A DNA stretch of 64,000 bases, taken from NCBI GenBank assembly GCA_002353485.1, contig DEJS01000005.1, forward strand, positions 62,001 through 126,000, given 5' to 3'. Of the stretch, positions 8,505 to 16,646 are shown in pieces. The position numbers and the translations under genes were made by a program. Below the pieces are notes generated by a model that did not search any database, had not been told where the DNA came from, and worked only from the letters and a program-made list of their open reading frames with translations. How positions within the stretch are numbered: position 1 is the stretch's first letter; every line of letters begins with the position of its first letter. The stretch is from Prevotella sp. UBA2742. Lineage in GTDB: Bacteria; Bacteroidota; Bacteroidia; Bacteroidales; Bacteroidaceae.

Positions 8505-9803
8505 TTACTGAACGATAAACGGTATGGCACGTTTCTTCTTGGCGTCGTACAGGGCGTAGATGCCCTTGCCGTACAGCTCATACTCGGCCTTTGTGGTCTT
8601 GTTCACGCTGGTCTCAATGCTCTTGGCACGTGTCACGGCATTTACCAGGTCCTTATAGCTGAAGCTGTAAACCATCTGGCGCTTCATCTTGCTCTCGGTC
8701 ACCTTCACCAGCTGGAAGGCTTCCATGCCCACGCTGCTGTCAATACGGTATTCCACGGTGACATTTGTCTTGCCTGTGCCGTCAGACTTCAGCACCGTCC
8801 TGCCGATGCTGTCCAGCATCAGGATGTCGTCCTCTTCATGTACCTTAACAAACTTGGCTGTCTTGCGGTTCACCATCACGTCGCCCTCGTTCAGCATCAG
8901 GTCGAACTTAGGGGCGTACTTGGTGTTGACCTCCTTGCGAAGCTCGGCAATGTCAGACACCTTAACGGTCTGTATGGCTCCCGTCGACGTCTGTATCAGG
9001 AACAGGTTCTCAGAGTCTTTCTTACTGGCGTAGTTCTGCTCCAGAATGATGCCGCGTACAATGGCGCCACTGTTCGTCTTCACCACATCCAGCAGCGGAC
9101 TCTGTTCAAAGATGTCCTGGTCGGGGTTGATGGGACGGAACGTGTACTTCACCACGTCGCTGCTCTTAAACGACTGAACGATGCCGTTGTCCATGAACAG
9201 GCTCAGCGAGTTGTCCGTCTCACCGGCATACTGGCCCTCGAAAATCCTGCCGTCAGCCAGCTGATAGATGCGGTTGATGCCCGAGAGAGCGGTCTTCTTT
9301 CTCGGCTCGGCCTTGATGGCACGGATGTCGTCCCACGATACTCTGTACGTGTTGGGCGTCAGCTCCAGATACTTCACCGTCACACCGCGCTCCAGCACCT
9401 TTACGTTGGTAGCGGTGCGCAGGTTGTTGATGAGGTAGTGTCGGAAGTTCAGCTTTCCTGTGGCTACGGTGTCTCTTATGCTGCTCTTGAACGACACCTC
9501 GTTCAGCATCAGCGTCCGTCCGTCACCACTGCCAATGAAGGCATCGTGCTTCTCGCCCCAGTCCTTCCAGGCATTGTCCAGCACCGTGTATTTCACCTGA
9601 CGGTCAAAGACGTCAGCATTGTTGCTGCTCACCACGATGACTGCTTTGTCTGTATGTACTAACATCAGGCTTGAGCCGTCCTGTACCTGGATGTATCCCT
9701 CCAGCACCGAACCGTTCTTCAGTTCTACCTTCTGCACTATCACGGCATTGGCCACGCCACACGTAGCCAACACCAACAATATCATTGAAAATATCCGTTT
9801 CAT
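8505..9803 (-). CDS. Secreted protein with three Sm-like repeats, function unknown
   Basis: 432 residues with signal peptide MKRIFSMILLVLATCGVANA. I do not recognise a named family. Three segments repeat a pattern of 'xxLxxGxxxxGxI' then hydrophobic strand then 'SDIxxhr': residues 25-62 (VELKNGSVLEGYIQVQD), 178-222 (YQLADGRIFEGQYAG ... SSDVVKYTF) and 239-290 (VKTNSGAIVRGIILEQ ... VSDIAELRK). They resemble small Sm/SH3-like barrels. The gene is embedded in the phospho-signalling operon, 16 bp after the FHA-protease and 10 bp before the second PP2C, so it is probably the periplasmic or surface partner or substrate of the protease (inference). Confidence 0.6.
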   Translation of the reverse strand: MKRIFSMILLVLATCGVANAVIVQKVELKNGSVLEGYIQVQDGSSLMLVHTDKAVIVVSSNNADVFDRQVKYTVLDNAWKDWGEKHDAFIGSGDGRTLMLNEVSFKSSIRDTVATGKLNFRHYLINNLRTATNVKVLERGVTVKYLELTPNTYRVSWDDIRAIKAEPRKKTALSGINRIYQLADGRIFEGQYAGETDNSLSLFMDNGIVQSFKSSDVVKYTFRPINPDQDIFEQSPLLDVVKTNSGAIVRGIILEQNYASKKDSENLFLIQTSTGAIQTVKVSDIAELRKEVNTKYAPKFDLMLNEGDVMVNRKTAKFVKVHEEDDILMLDSIGRTVLKSDGTGKTNVTVEYRIDSSVGMEAFQLVKVTESKMKRQMVYSFSYKDLVNAVTRAKSIETSVNKTTKAEYELYGKGIYALYDAKKKRAIPFIVQ

Positions 9804-9820
9804 ATCTTAACTTAAATATA

Positions 9821-11446
9821 CTATTGCACATGCGGAGACTCAAGTAGCTCCTTGATATACTTTGCTTTCACACCATAATTATATCCTTGTGTTTCAATTC
9901 TGCTCAGTCCCTGGTGGTGAACACCAATCAGCATACCCTGATCGTTGAATATGGGCGAGCCGCTGGCACCACCTGTAGTAGGAGCATTGTGGCCGAAGTC
10001 AAATTCTGAATTCTGCTGGATAATAGTGCCTCCCTGACCAATAACCTGAATACCAGTCTTCTCGTTTTCCTTCTGGAGTACAGAAGAGTAGTTGGTACCG
10101 GTGGGGAATCCTAACGTGTAAACGTGTGTTCCGACGGTCAATGCCTCATCAGAAATGTCCATGCTGTCAGTAACATTTACAAAGGTACAGTCTGTGGGCA
10201 AGCGTTTGCCTATTGTACGAATCAGGGCTACATCCTTGTTGACATCCTCGCCGGCAGACACCACTTTACACTTGGTAATATTATCCGGGTCGTAAATTTC
10301 GCCCTGAGGAATAAGAGCGACATAGTCCAGCACGCCTTCTACTTTAACTTTTGATAGATAAGCTGTAAGAGTGCTGGGATTAAGTGTAGCTCCGACGACA
10401 CCACTTACTGCCAGCTTATAGTTCTGCATAAACTCTACATATAAGGCAAGTCTCTTCGATAAGATATTCTGCAGTTGTTCAATGGAGCCGTCAAACAGCC
10501 AGGGCTTTACCACGTGCAGATTAGTAATCAGCTGTCCATCCTTAGAAATGAAGAATCCGGTGCCGGTGTAGTTACCTTTCTTATCCTTCATATCAATAAG
10601 ATCTTTAGATGACAGGCCGCTTGCTAAGTTCAGATTACCGCTTTCGTCAAAGACTAACTGCGGGGAGATATGTGTTATTTTTCCTGTCATCCGATAGATA
10701 GCATCAGCATTTGCATTGTATTGCTCAAGGTCCAGGTCGCCTACTGTAACCTCGTAGTGGTAAATACCCATCAGCATTACAACAGAATGGTTGTAACGTG
10801 CATAAAGCTCAGTATCTGTCATCACCTTGTCGGCTTTGCCTTCCAGGGCTTTCCAGATGCCGAGGCCGACGCCTACCAGTACCAGCAGACAGGCGGCTGC
10901 CAGTGCTACAGTCTTCCACGTCTCGCTGGGCCACTTCACGATGGGGTCTCTCAGATTCACGGGCACACCGCCACATACTACGGAACTGCTCTTCTTGATA
11001 CGTACGGGGTTATTGCTCGGAATCTTATTGCCGTCAACGGTAGTGCCGTTCTTACTATGGTCGATGATATATACCTTGTTGTCCTTGCCTATCTTGATGG
11101 TGGCATGGTAACGGCTCACCGTACCACCTGATATCTGGATGTCGTTGTTGAAGTGTGAACCGATGCCATAGATGGCCTTATAGGCAGAGTTGTCCTCAGG
11201 CATGGGTACCTGGCTCCACTGCAACTCCACATCGGCAAAGCGGATGGCATCGCCACGGCGTACGTTGACGGGTTTGCCGGGCTTGATGGCCTGGTTCATG
11301 ATGAAGGTACCATTGCGGCTGCCCTTGTCCTCGAGCATGATGTCGCCGCTGTTCATCAGCGTCAGCTCGGCATGCAGCGAACTCACTTTGTCACTATGCA
11401 ATACGATGTCACAGCTGGCATCGCGTCCAATCTTTAATAGTCTCAT
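9821..11446 (-). CDS. FHA-FHA-transmembrane-trypsin-like protease
   Basis: 541 residues. FHA 1 at ~1-75 has canonical IGRDASCDIVL, SSLH and NGT motifs. FHA 2 at ~92-165 has 'IGSHFNNDIQI', 'VSRYH' and 'NGT', with Ser replacing the usual phosphate-contacting Arg. A transmembrane helix (~179-200) precedes a chymotrypsin-fold protease: His311 (ITNLHVV), Asp405 (NKDVALI) and Ser495 (GGASGSPIF), so the triad looks intact. There is no PDZ domain, unlike HtrA. The FHA pair should be cytoplasmic and the protease periplasmic, making phosphothreonine-controlled protease activity plausible. GC of the protease half is ~45% against ~54% in the FHA half by hand count, suggesting domain exchange. Confidence 0.9.
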   Translation of the reverse strand: MRLLKIGRDASCDIVLHSDKVSSLHAELTLMNSGDIMLEDKGSRNGTFIMNQAIKPGKPVNVRRGDAIRFADVELQWSQVPMPEDNSAYKAIYGIGSHFNNDIQISGGTVSRYHATIKIGKDNKVYIIDHSKNGTTVDGNKIPSNNPVRIKKSSSVVCGGVPVNLRDPIVKWPSETWKTVALAAACLLVLVGVGLGIWKALEGKADKVMTDTELYARYNHSVVMLMGIYHYEVTVGDLDLEQYNANADAIYRMTGKITHISPQLVFDESGNLNLASGLSSKDLIDMKDKKGNYTGTGFFISKDGQLITNLHVVKPWLFDGSIEQLQNILSKRLALYVEFMQNYKLAVSGVVGATLNPSTLTAYLSKVKVEGVLDYVALIPQGEIYDPDNITKCKVVSAGEDVNKDVALIRTIGKRLPTDCTFVNVTDSMDISDEALTVGTHVYTLGFPTGTNYSSVLQKENEKTGIQVIGQGGTIIQQNSEFDFGHNAPTTGGASGSPIFNDQGMLIGVHHQGLSRIETQGYNYGVKAKYIKELLESPHVQ

Positions 11447-11475
11447 AGTCCTTATAATTTAAGTTAGTAATTGGC

Positions 11476-12078
11476 TTAATGGAAACGCTTTTGCTTCGGC
11501 TCCTCCTTCTTCGGAGCTTCCTTCTTCTTCGCGTCGGCCTTCTTGGCGTTTGTCTTTGCCTTCACCTTGCCAGCCTTGGCTGCACGAGCCTTGTTCAGCG
11601 AGTCTTGCACATGCTTCTTGATAGAGTCCATACGAGCCTGCTCGTCTTTCTTCATCTTCTCTTCCTTCTGCTTCAGCGCAGCACTGTCTACCACCACCGG
11701 CGCGGGTTGTTCAGCAGGCTTAGGCTCTGACGTGCCCATGAACGAGGTGTATCCCCATACGGCAGCACCAATAAGCAACAGGCCCAGCAGACCCAGCAGC
11801 ACGTAGCGCAGTATCATGCCCTGTGTGTTGGGTATCTGGTTCCAGTCCAGCTGTGCCACATGGGCAAACGACACCGTGTCTTTACGTGTCACGGGCACAG
11901 GGACGTTCTGATTAATTCTGATACCGTTTACATACGTACCATTATGACTGAGGTCCACAATAGTCATCTTGCCCGACGACTCAACGTTCAGTGTGGCATG
12001 GCGGCGACTGATGACATCGGTGTTGTCGTTAATAATGATGTCGCAGCCAAGGTCTCTTCCGATAGAATAAACTTTCAT
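11476..12078 (-). CDS. FHA protein with TM helix and Lys-rich tail
   Basis: 200 residues. The N-terminal FHA domain (1-80) has every canonical residue: IGRDLGCDIII, SRRH and NGTYVNG, so it should bind phosphothreonine. A transmembrane helix at ~90-113 (LLGLLGLLLIGAAVWGY) is followed by a Pro-rich spacer and a charged Lys/Ala/Glu tail. It probably recruits phosphorylated partners, such as the kinases or the soluble FHA protein, to the membrane. Spacing is 16 bp after the PP2C gene and 28 bp before the FHA-protease, inside the same operon. Confidence 0.88.
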   Translation of the reverse strand: MKVYSIGRDLGCDIIINDNTDVISRRHATLNVESSGKMTIVDLSHNGTYVNGIRINQNVPVPVTRKDTVSFAHVAQLDWNQIPNTQGMILRYVLLGLLGLLLIGAAVWGYTSFMGTSEPKPAEQPAPVVVDSAALKQKEEKMKKDEQARMDSIKKHVQDSLNKARAAKAGKVKAKTNAKKADAKKKEAPKKEEPKQKRFH

Positions 12079-12094
12079 ATTGCTTTGTAGTTAT

Positions 12095-13141
12095 TTATTG
12101 TTTCGTCAATTTGTTAATCTCCTCCATCTTCTTGTTCATCTTCGCTATGCTGTCCTGAAGACTCTTGATGGCAGTCCTCTGTACAGAGTCGCGATAAGTG
12201 TACTGCACCAGACTGTCGCGGTTCACCTTGAACTCTCTCATGGTCTCGCTCATGGTGCTGTAGCGCGAATGCTGGATGAAATTAATGGCTACGCTGATTA
12301 GGCAGATGGCCACCAGCATCAGCAACAGTAGTTTTGTTTGTTTCGACATAGCAGGTTTAAGTATTGAGTCTGTTCTCGTTTCTATCATTGCCAGCGTCAG
12401 GTTGTCGTAACCCTGACCGCTCAGGCGCCCCAGATGGTCCACGTATGTGGCTACATCGTCGGTCACCACGCCTATGGGTTTCTTCTGTGTCAGCATCTTC
12501 AGCAGGTCCTTCTCAGGCATGGTGCCGTGTATACCGTCGGAACACAATATGAAGCGGTCGCCTTTCTCGTATGGCAGCTCATGCACGTCGACCTCCACAT
12601 CGGGCTTAATACCCAAGGCCCTGGTAATAATGTTCGACTGTGCCGATAGCCGAGCCTGTTCCTCGGTAATGACATGCTGCTTCACCAGGTCGAACACCAT
12701 CGAGTGGTCGAAGGTGCGGAACACCTTCTTGCGCCCTCTAAGCTGGTAGATACGGCTGTCACCTACGAATGCGGCATAGGCGGCATGCTCAGCCAGCAGC
12801 AGCACCGTGGCTGTCGACCCCATACCTTTCAGCGCCGGCTCTTCGTTGGCGGCCTCGATGATGGCCATGTTGGCCCTGCGGATGGCCTTGATAAGGACGT
12901 TCGTAGGCTCCTCGTCACTACTGGCACCCGTCACGCCCTCTATGATTTCCCGTACGGCAATGGTTGACGCCGTCTTACCACCCGGACCGCCGCCCATGCC
13001 GTCGCACACCGTCACAAGGAAGCCCCTTTCCGTCTGTGCATATCCGTAGCTGTCCTGATTCTCAGAACGCCCGCCGGTACGGCTTTCGGCAAAAGCAGTA
13101 AAAAGCTGCTCGTTTCCCTGATGAAGCTGTTGTAATTCCAT
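12095..13141 (-). CDS. Membrane-anchored PP2C phosphatase (phosphatase 1)
   Basis: 348 residues. PP2C motifs are complete: RSENQDS (25-31), DGMGGGPGG (47-55), GDSR (127-130), CSDG (200-203) and DNLT (246-249). A transmembrane helix at ~270-290 and a short coiled coil to the C-terminus follow. It is the shorter paralogue of the phosphatase at 7021. It lies 4 bp after the upstream kinase gene, the typical kinase-phosphatase pairing, and likely reverses that kinase's phosphorylation of FHA ligands at the membrane. Confidence 0.93.
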   Translation of the reverse strand: MELQQLHQGNEQLFTAFAESRTGGRSENQDSYGYAQTERGFLVTVCDGMGGGPGGKTASTIAVREIIEGVTGASSDEEPTNVLIKAIRRANMAIIEAANEEPALKGMGSTATVLLLAEHAAYAAFVGDSRIYQLRGRKKVFRTFDHSMVFDLVKQHVITEEQARLSAQSNIITRALGIKPDVEVDVHELPYEKGDRFILCSDGIHGTMPEKDLLKMLTQKKPIGVVTDDVATYVDHLGRLSGQGYDNLTLAMIETRTDSILKPAMSKQTKLLLLMLVAICLISVAINFIQHSRYSTMSETMREFKVNRDSLVQYTYRDSVQRTAIKSLQDSIAKMNKKMEEINKLTKQ

Positions 13142-13145
13142 ATCC

Positions 13146-14138
13146 CTATAATAATAGTATCACAATGACAAACACCAGTACGGCCAGCACCATTACACCA
13201 CCTACCAGCATCATGATGTTGTCCTGTATCCAGTCTTTCACTTTCTCGCCCGTCGACGGCTCTGGCATCAGGGCCGCCTGGATGGCGTGCTTGAAGTCAA
13301 GCGCTGTCTGGTATCGTTTCGACTGTTCCTTCTCAGTGGCTTTCCAAATCACTTGCATCAGTCTCTTCGGAATGCGCTCACTGGCAGGCAGCGTCTCTTT
13401 CATCTGGCGCGTCAGCGTCTCCACTTCAGTATTGCTCGACATGGGATTGCTGCCGTTCAGCAGTTCGTAGAAGGTAATGCCCAGCTCGTAGATGTCCGTG
13501 GTGGCATTTATTTGCACGCTGGCACCGTTCTGTTCCCTCAGCATCTGCTCTGGGGCCGAATACTCCGGTGTGCCTATGAAACCGTACGACGAGAACTTGT
13601 TGCCGGCATTCATACGCGCTATGCCCAGGTCCATCAGTCGAACGTTAGAGTCGTTCTCTATCATGATGTTCGAGGGTTTGATGTCGCGGTGTATCACACC
13701 CCTTGAGTGTACATAGTCCAGGGCATCCAGCACGGCACAGATGGCATTGCATATCTTCTCCACGCGGTGAGGCGAGTTCTCAAACCCCTTCACGTATTTG
13801 TCGATGTCCTTACCCTGCACAAAGTTGCTCAGTATGAAGATGGGCCCCGTCTCTGGCGCATACTCGCAGTAGCCTATCATCTCTACCAGATTGGGATGCC
13901 TGAAGGCCAGCGAGGCCTCCTGCTTTGCACGTTCGCGAATCATCTTGTTGTTCGCGTAGGCATCCTTCACGCGTTTTACGGCTATCACATAACCGTCGCG
14001 ACAGCGATAGCCCTTGTACACGTCACCCATGGCACCACTGCCCAGCGGGGGGTCCGCTGGGTTGTAGCAGTACCACTCTCCCATCACATAGAGGTAGAGG
14101 TACGGATCGTTAGGTCGTTGGACAACAGTCTGTGCCAT
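13146..14138 (-). CDS. Tail-anchored Hanks-type Ser/Thr kinase (kinase 1)
   Basis: 330 residues from the ATG at 14138, which overlaps the preceding TGA by one base; an in-frame GTG one codon upstream is less likely. Landmarks: P-loop GSGAMGDVYKG (33-43), Lys55 in IAVKR, HRDIKPSN (150-157), DLG in place of DFG (170-172), SAPE (194-197). DLG also occurs in some active kinases. The C-terminal ~23 residues are one transmembrane helix with nothing after it, so there is no outside sensor domain. The N-terminus, MAQTVVQRP, repeats the TV(V/I)Q motif of the upstream FHA protein and may be a phosphorylation site. Confidence 0.93.
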   Translation of the reverse strand: MAQTVVQRPNDPYLYLYVMGEWYCYNPADPPLGSGAMGDVYKGYRCRDGYVIAVKRVKDAYANNKMIRERAKQEASLAFRHPNLVEMIGYCEYAPETGPIFILSNFVQGKDIDKYVKGFENSPHRVEKICNAICAVLDALDYVHSRGVIHRDIKPSNIMIENDSNVRLMDLGIARMNAGNKFSSYGFIGTPEYSAPEQMLREQNGASVQINATTDIYELGITFYELLNGSNPMSSNTEVETLTRQMKETLPASERIPKRLMQVIWKATEKEQSKRYQTALDFKHAIQAALMPEPSTGEKVKDWIQDNIMMLVGGVMVLAVLVFVIVILLL

Positions 14139-14944
14139 CACATGCCTATCGTTCCGCCCTTGTCAATGTTGTTAGAGCCATCGAAGCCTACCGTGCCGCC
14201 GCCTCCAGTGAAACCGCCACCGAAGGGAGGAGGACCAAACTGCGACTCCGGGCGAGTATAGCCGGCAGGAATGTCGGGTATCTGAGGACCGGCGGCCTCC
14301 ATGGGCTCTTCCTCCTCGACAGCGATGAAGTCCTTCGATACCGACAGCCCCAGCGTGGCAGGGTCAACCAGTATCAGGAACAGTTCATAGTTCTCGCCTA
14401 TCGTAATGATGTCGCCGTTCTTACATTCCTCGGCCGTGAAGCCCAGGCTTACGCCATTCAGCATGGTGCCGTTCGTAGAACGGGCGTCGCTGATGGAGGC
14501 TATCACCTTCTCGGGGTTCTTCATCTTGCGCACCACCAGTACTGCATGCTCCTGCGACACAGTACCCTCGGGCAACACGATATCACAGTTTCCGCTCTGA
14601 CCTATTGTGTTCTGGCCAATCTGCAACGGCCAGAACTCACCGGCGGCCGTACGCGACACAGAATAGAGGAAGCCGGCAATGGGCTTGCCAGTCTGAATCG
14701 ATGTGCGGCGAGGCTGCGGGGCCTGCTGCATAAGAGGTTCCTGCACCACCGTCCGGTTCGGATTACGGGGAGCAGCTTGTACGGGCTGACCTTCTGACAT
14801 ACCGGGGACGTACGTTCCACGCTGCTGCGGACGGGGACCGGCACTGCGTGAATAGAAACCTGAATTAGCACCACCGCCACCGTTGTTGTAGTTGGGGCTG
14901 TCAGCAGGTTCCAGACCTTGGATGACTGTTTTGTTCTGTGACAT
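14138..14944 (-). CDS. Soluble FHA protein with disordered Thr-containing tails
   Basis: 268 residues and first gene of the operon. The FHA domain spans ~108-190 (TIGQSGNCDIVL, SQEHA, STNGTMLNG). Gln115 stands where FHA domains usually have the phosphate-binding Arg (IGR), while Ser/His/Asn positions are kept. The flanks are Gly/Pro/Asn-rich and probably disordered. They contain repeated candidate acceptor motifs: KTVIQG (5-10), RTVVQE (64-69), RTSIQT (80-85) and C-terminal GGTVGF and GGTIGM. By analogy with GarA/OdhI-type FHA switches (known biology), phosphorylation of a tail could control binding of its own or partner FHA domains; this is inference. Confidence 0.85.
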   Translation of the reverse strand: MSQNKTVIQGLEPADSPNYNNGGGGANSGFYSRSAGPRPQQRGTYVPGMSEGQPVQAAPRNPNRTVVQEPLMQQAPQPRRTSIQTGKPIAGFLYSVSRTAAGEFWPLQIGQNTIGQSGNCDIVLPEGTVSQEHAVLVVRKMKNPEKVIASISDARSTNGTMLNGVSLGFTAEECKNGDIITIGENYELFLILVDPATLGLSVSKDFIAVEEEEPMEAAGPQIPDIPAGYTRPESQFGPPPFGGGFTGGGGTVGFDGSNNIDKGGTIGM

Positions 14945-15018
14945 AATTCCTAAATTTTACGCTAATATTTATAATTCTATGGTCTCAAAAATACATAATT
15001 ATTAAGACAAACACGCCG

Positions 15019-15050
15019 CAAAGATAAGAAAAAAAAATATATCTCCCAAA
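15019..15050 (-). promoter_or_regulatory. Promoter of the nine-gene kinase/phosphatase/FHA operon
   Basis: Minus strand: TTTG at 15047-15050, a 20-bp gap, then TATCTTTG at 15019-15026. This is a near-perfect Bacteroidetes housekeeping promoter. The 5' leader to the FHA gene start at 14944 is about 70 nt. No other good promoter was seen between the operon genes. Confidence 0.75.
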
Positions 15051-15112
15051 CAAAAGCATAGAAATTCTTAAAATTATTAAACCCAAAGTCTTCGTAATTC
15101 TGATTTTATTCG

Positions 15113-15120
15113 TACCTTTG
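15113..15120 (+). promoter_or_regulatory. cysS promoter -7 box
   Basis: TACCTTTG matches TAnnTTTG and is followed by GCAGCC, a common start-site context. The -33 region is poor (TTCG, 18 bp upstream). The cysS ATG is 23 bp downstream. Confidence 0.6.
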
Positions 15121-15143
15121 CAGCCGTATTCAATAAGAGCAGT

Positions 15144-16646
15144 ATGGATTCAAAACTGGTAATATACAACACGCTGACGCGCCAGAAGGAGCGTTTCGAG
15201 CCGTTGCATGCCCCCCATGTGGGCATGTATGTCTGTGGTCCCACCGTCTATGGCGACCCCCATCTGGGCCATGCCCGCCCCGCCATCACCTTCGACCTCG
15301 TGTTCCGCTACCTCCGTCATCTGGGCTATAAGGTACGCTACGTCCGCAACATCACCGATGTAGGCCACCTTGAGCACGATGCCGACGAGGGCGAGGACAA
15401 GATTGCCAAGAAGGCCCGCCTGGAGCAGCTCGAACCTATGGAGATAGCTCAGTACTATACCAACCGCTACCACCAGGCCATGGATGCCCTGGGGTGTCTG
15501 CGCCCCTCCATAGAGCCCCATGCCACAGGACATATCATCGAGCAGCAGCAGTTGGTGCAACAGATTCTTGACAATGGCTTCGCCTACGAGTCTAACGGCA
15601 GCATCTACTTCGACATCGAGGCTTATAATAAGCAATACCACTACGGCATCCTTAGCGGACGCTCGCTCGAGAATATCAAGGACGAGAGCCGCGAGCTGGC
15701 CGGTGTCGGCGAGAAGAAGAGCCAGGCCGACTTCGCCCTGTGGAAGAAGGCCCAGCCCGAGCACATCATGCGTTGGCCGTCGCCCTGGAGCGACGGTTTC
15801 CCCGGCTGGCACTGCGAGTGTACGGCCATGGGACGTAAGTACCTTGGCGAACAGTTCGACATCCACGGCGGCGGCATGGACCTTGTCTTCCCCCACCACG
15901 AGTGCGAGATAGCCCAGGCCACAGCCGCTATGGGTCACCAGGCCGTCAAGTACTGGATGCATAACAATATGATTACCATCAACGGCCAGAAGATGGGCAA
16001 GTCGCTGGGCAACTTCATCACCCTCGAACAGTTCTTTACCGGTCAGCACGAAAAGCTCGAGAAGGCCTATTCGCCCATGACCATCCGCTTCTTCATCCTG
16101 TCAGCCCACTACCGTGGCACCGTCGACTTCTCCAACGAAGCCCTCCTTGCCGCCGAGAAAGGCCTGGAGAAGCTCACCAATGCCCTCTCTGACCTTGACC
16201 GCATAGTGCCTGCCGCCCAGTGCGATGCAGAGACGGAGAAGGTAGTGAAGGGCCTGCGCCAGCGGTGCTACGATGCCATGAACGACGACTTCGCCACCCC
16301 TCAGGTCATCAGCCATCTCTTCGAGGCCTGCACCGTCGTCAACAAGCTTGTCGACCACAAGGCCACCATCTGCGCCGACTGCCTGAAGGAACTGAGGGAA
16401 GTGATGCACCTCTTCGCCGAGGACATCCTGGGACTGTCAACTGTCAACTCCCAACTCTCCACTTCGGGCAATGCCGCACGTGAAGAGGCTTTCGGCAAGG
16501 TCATGGACATGGTGCTCGAGCTACGCGCCAAGGCCAAGGCCGACAAGGACTGGGCCACCAGCGACCGCATCCGCGACGAGCTTGCCGCTGCCGGCTTTGA
16601 AGTCAAGGACACCAAGGACGGTGTCACCTGGCGCCTGAACAAATGA
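15144..16646 (+). CDS. cysS: Cysteinyl-tRNA synthetase
   Basis: 500 residues, near full family length. It charges tRNA-Cys with cysteine in the cytoplasm. Class I signatures are HLGH (40-43, the HIGH motif) and KMGKS (283-287, the KMSKS motif). Zinc ligands are Cys31 and the later WHCECTAMG / HHECEIA cysteine, histidine and glutamate. In the C-terminal part, residues ~431-442 ([12 protein letters not shown]) look like an inserted low-complexity repeat rather than family sequence; the frame is preserved. The 3' end overlaps the convergent papain-like gene by 23 bp. Confidence 0.97.
   Translation: MDSKLVIYNTLTRQKERFEPLHAPHVGMYVCGPTVYGDPHLGHARPAITFDLVFRYLRHLGYKVRYVRNITDVGHLEHDADEGEDKIAKKARLEQLEPMEIAQYYTNRYHQAMDALGCLRPSIEPHATGHIIEQQQLVQQILDNGFAYESNGSIYFDIEAYNKQYHYGILSGRSLENIKDESRELAGVGEKKSQADFALWKKAQPEHIMRWPSPWSDGFPGWHCECTAMGRKYLGEQFDIHGGGMDLVFPHHECEIAQATAAMGHQAVKYWMHNNMITINGQKMGKSLGNFITLEQFFTGQHEKLEKAYSPMTIRFFILSAHYRGTVDFSNEALLAAEKGLEKLTNALSDLDRIVPAAQCDAETEKVVKGLRQRCYDAMNDDFATPQVISHLFEACTVVNKLVDHKATICADCLKELREVMHLFAEDILGLSTVNSQLSTSGNAAREEAFGKVMDMVLELRAKAKADKDWATSDRIRDELAAAGFEVKDTKDGVTWRLNK
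16433..16461 (+). repeat. Small AACTGTC repeat inserted in cysS
   Basis: ACTGTCAACTGTCAACTC (16433-16450) followed by a degenerate further unit. The identical 18-mer occurs at 40315-40332 in the GH67 gene. Here it encodes an in-frame Ser/Thr/Val/Leu stretch. Confidence 0.7.

Noticed and set aside
4558..14944. T6SS regulatory locus (PpkA/PppA/Fha)
   Set aside because: Component types match, but no Tss, Hcp, VgrG or ClpV gene lies in the window, and the FHA-protease has no counterpart there.
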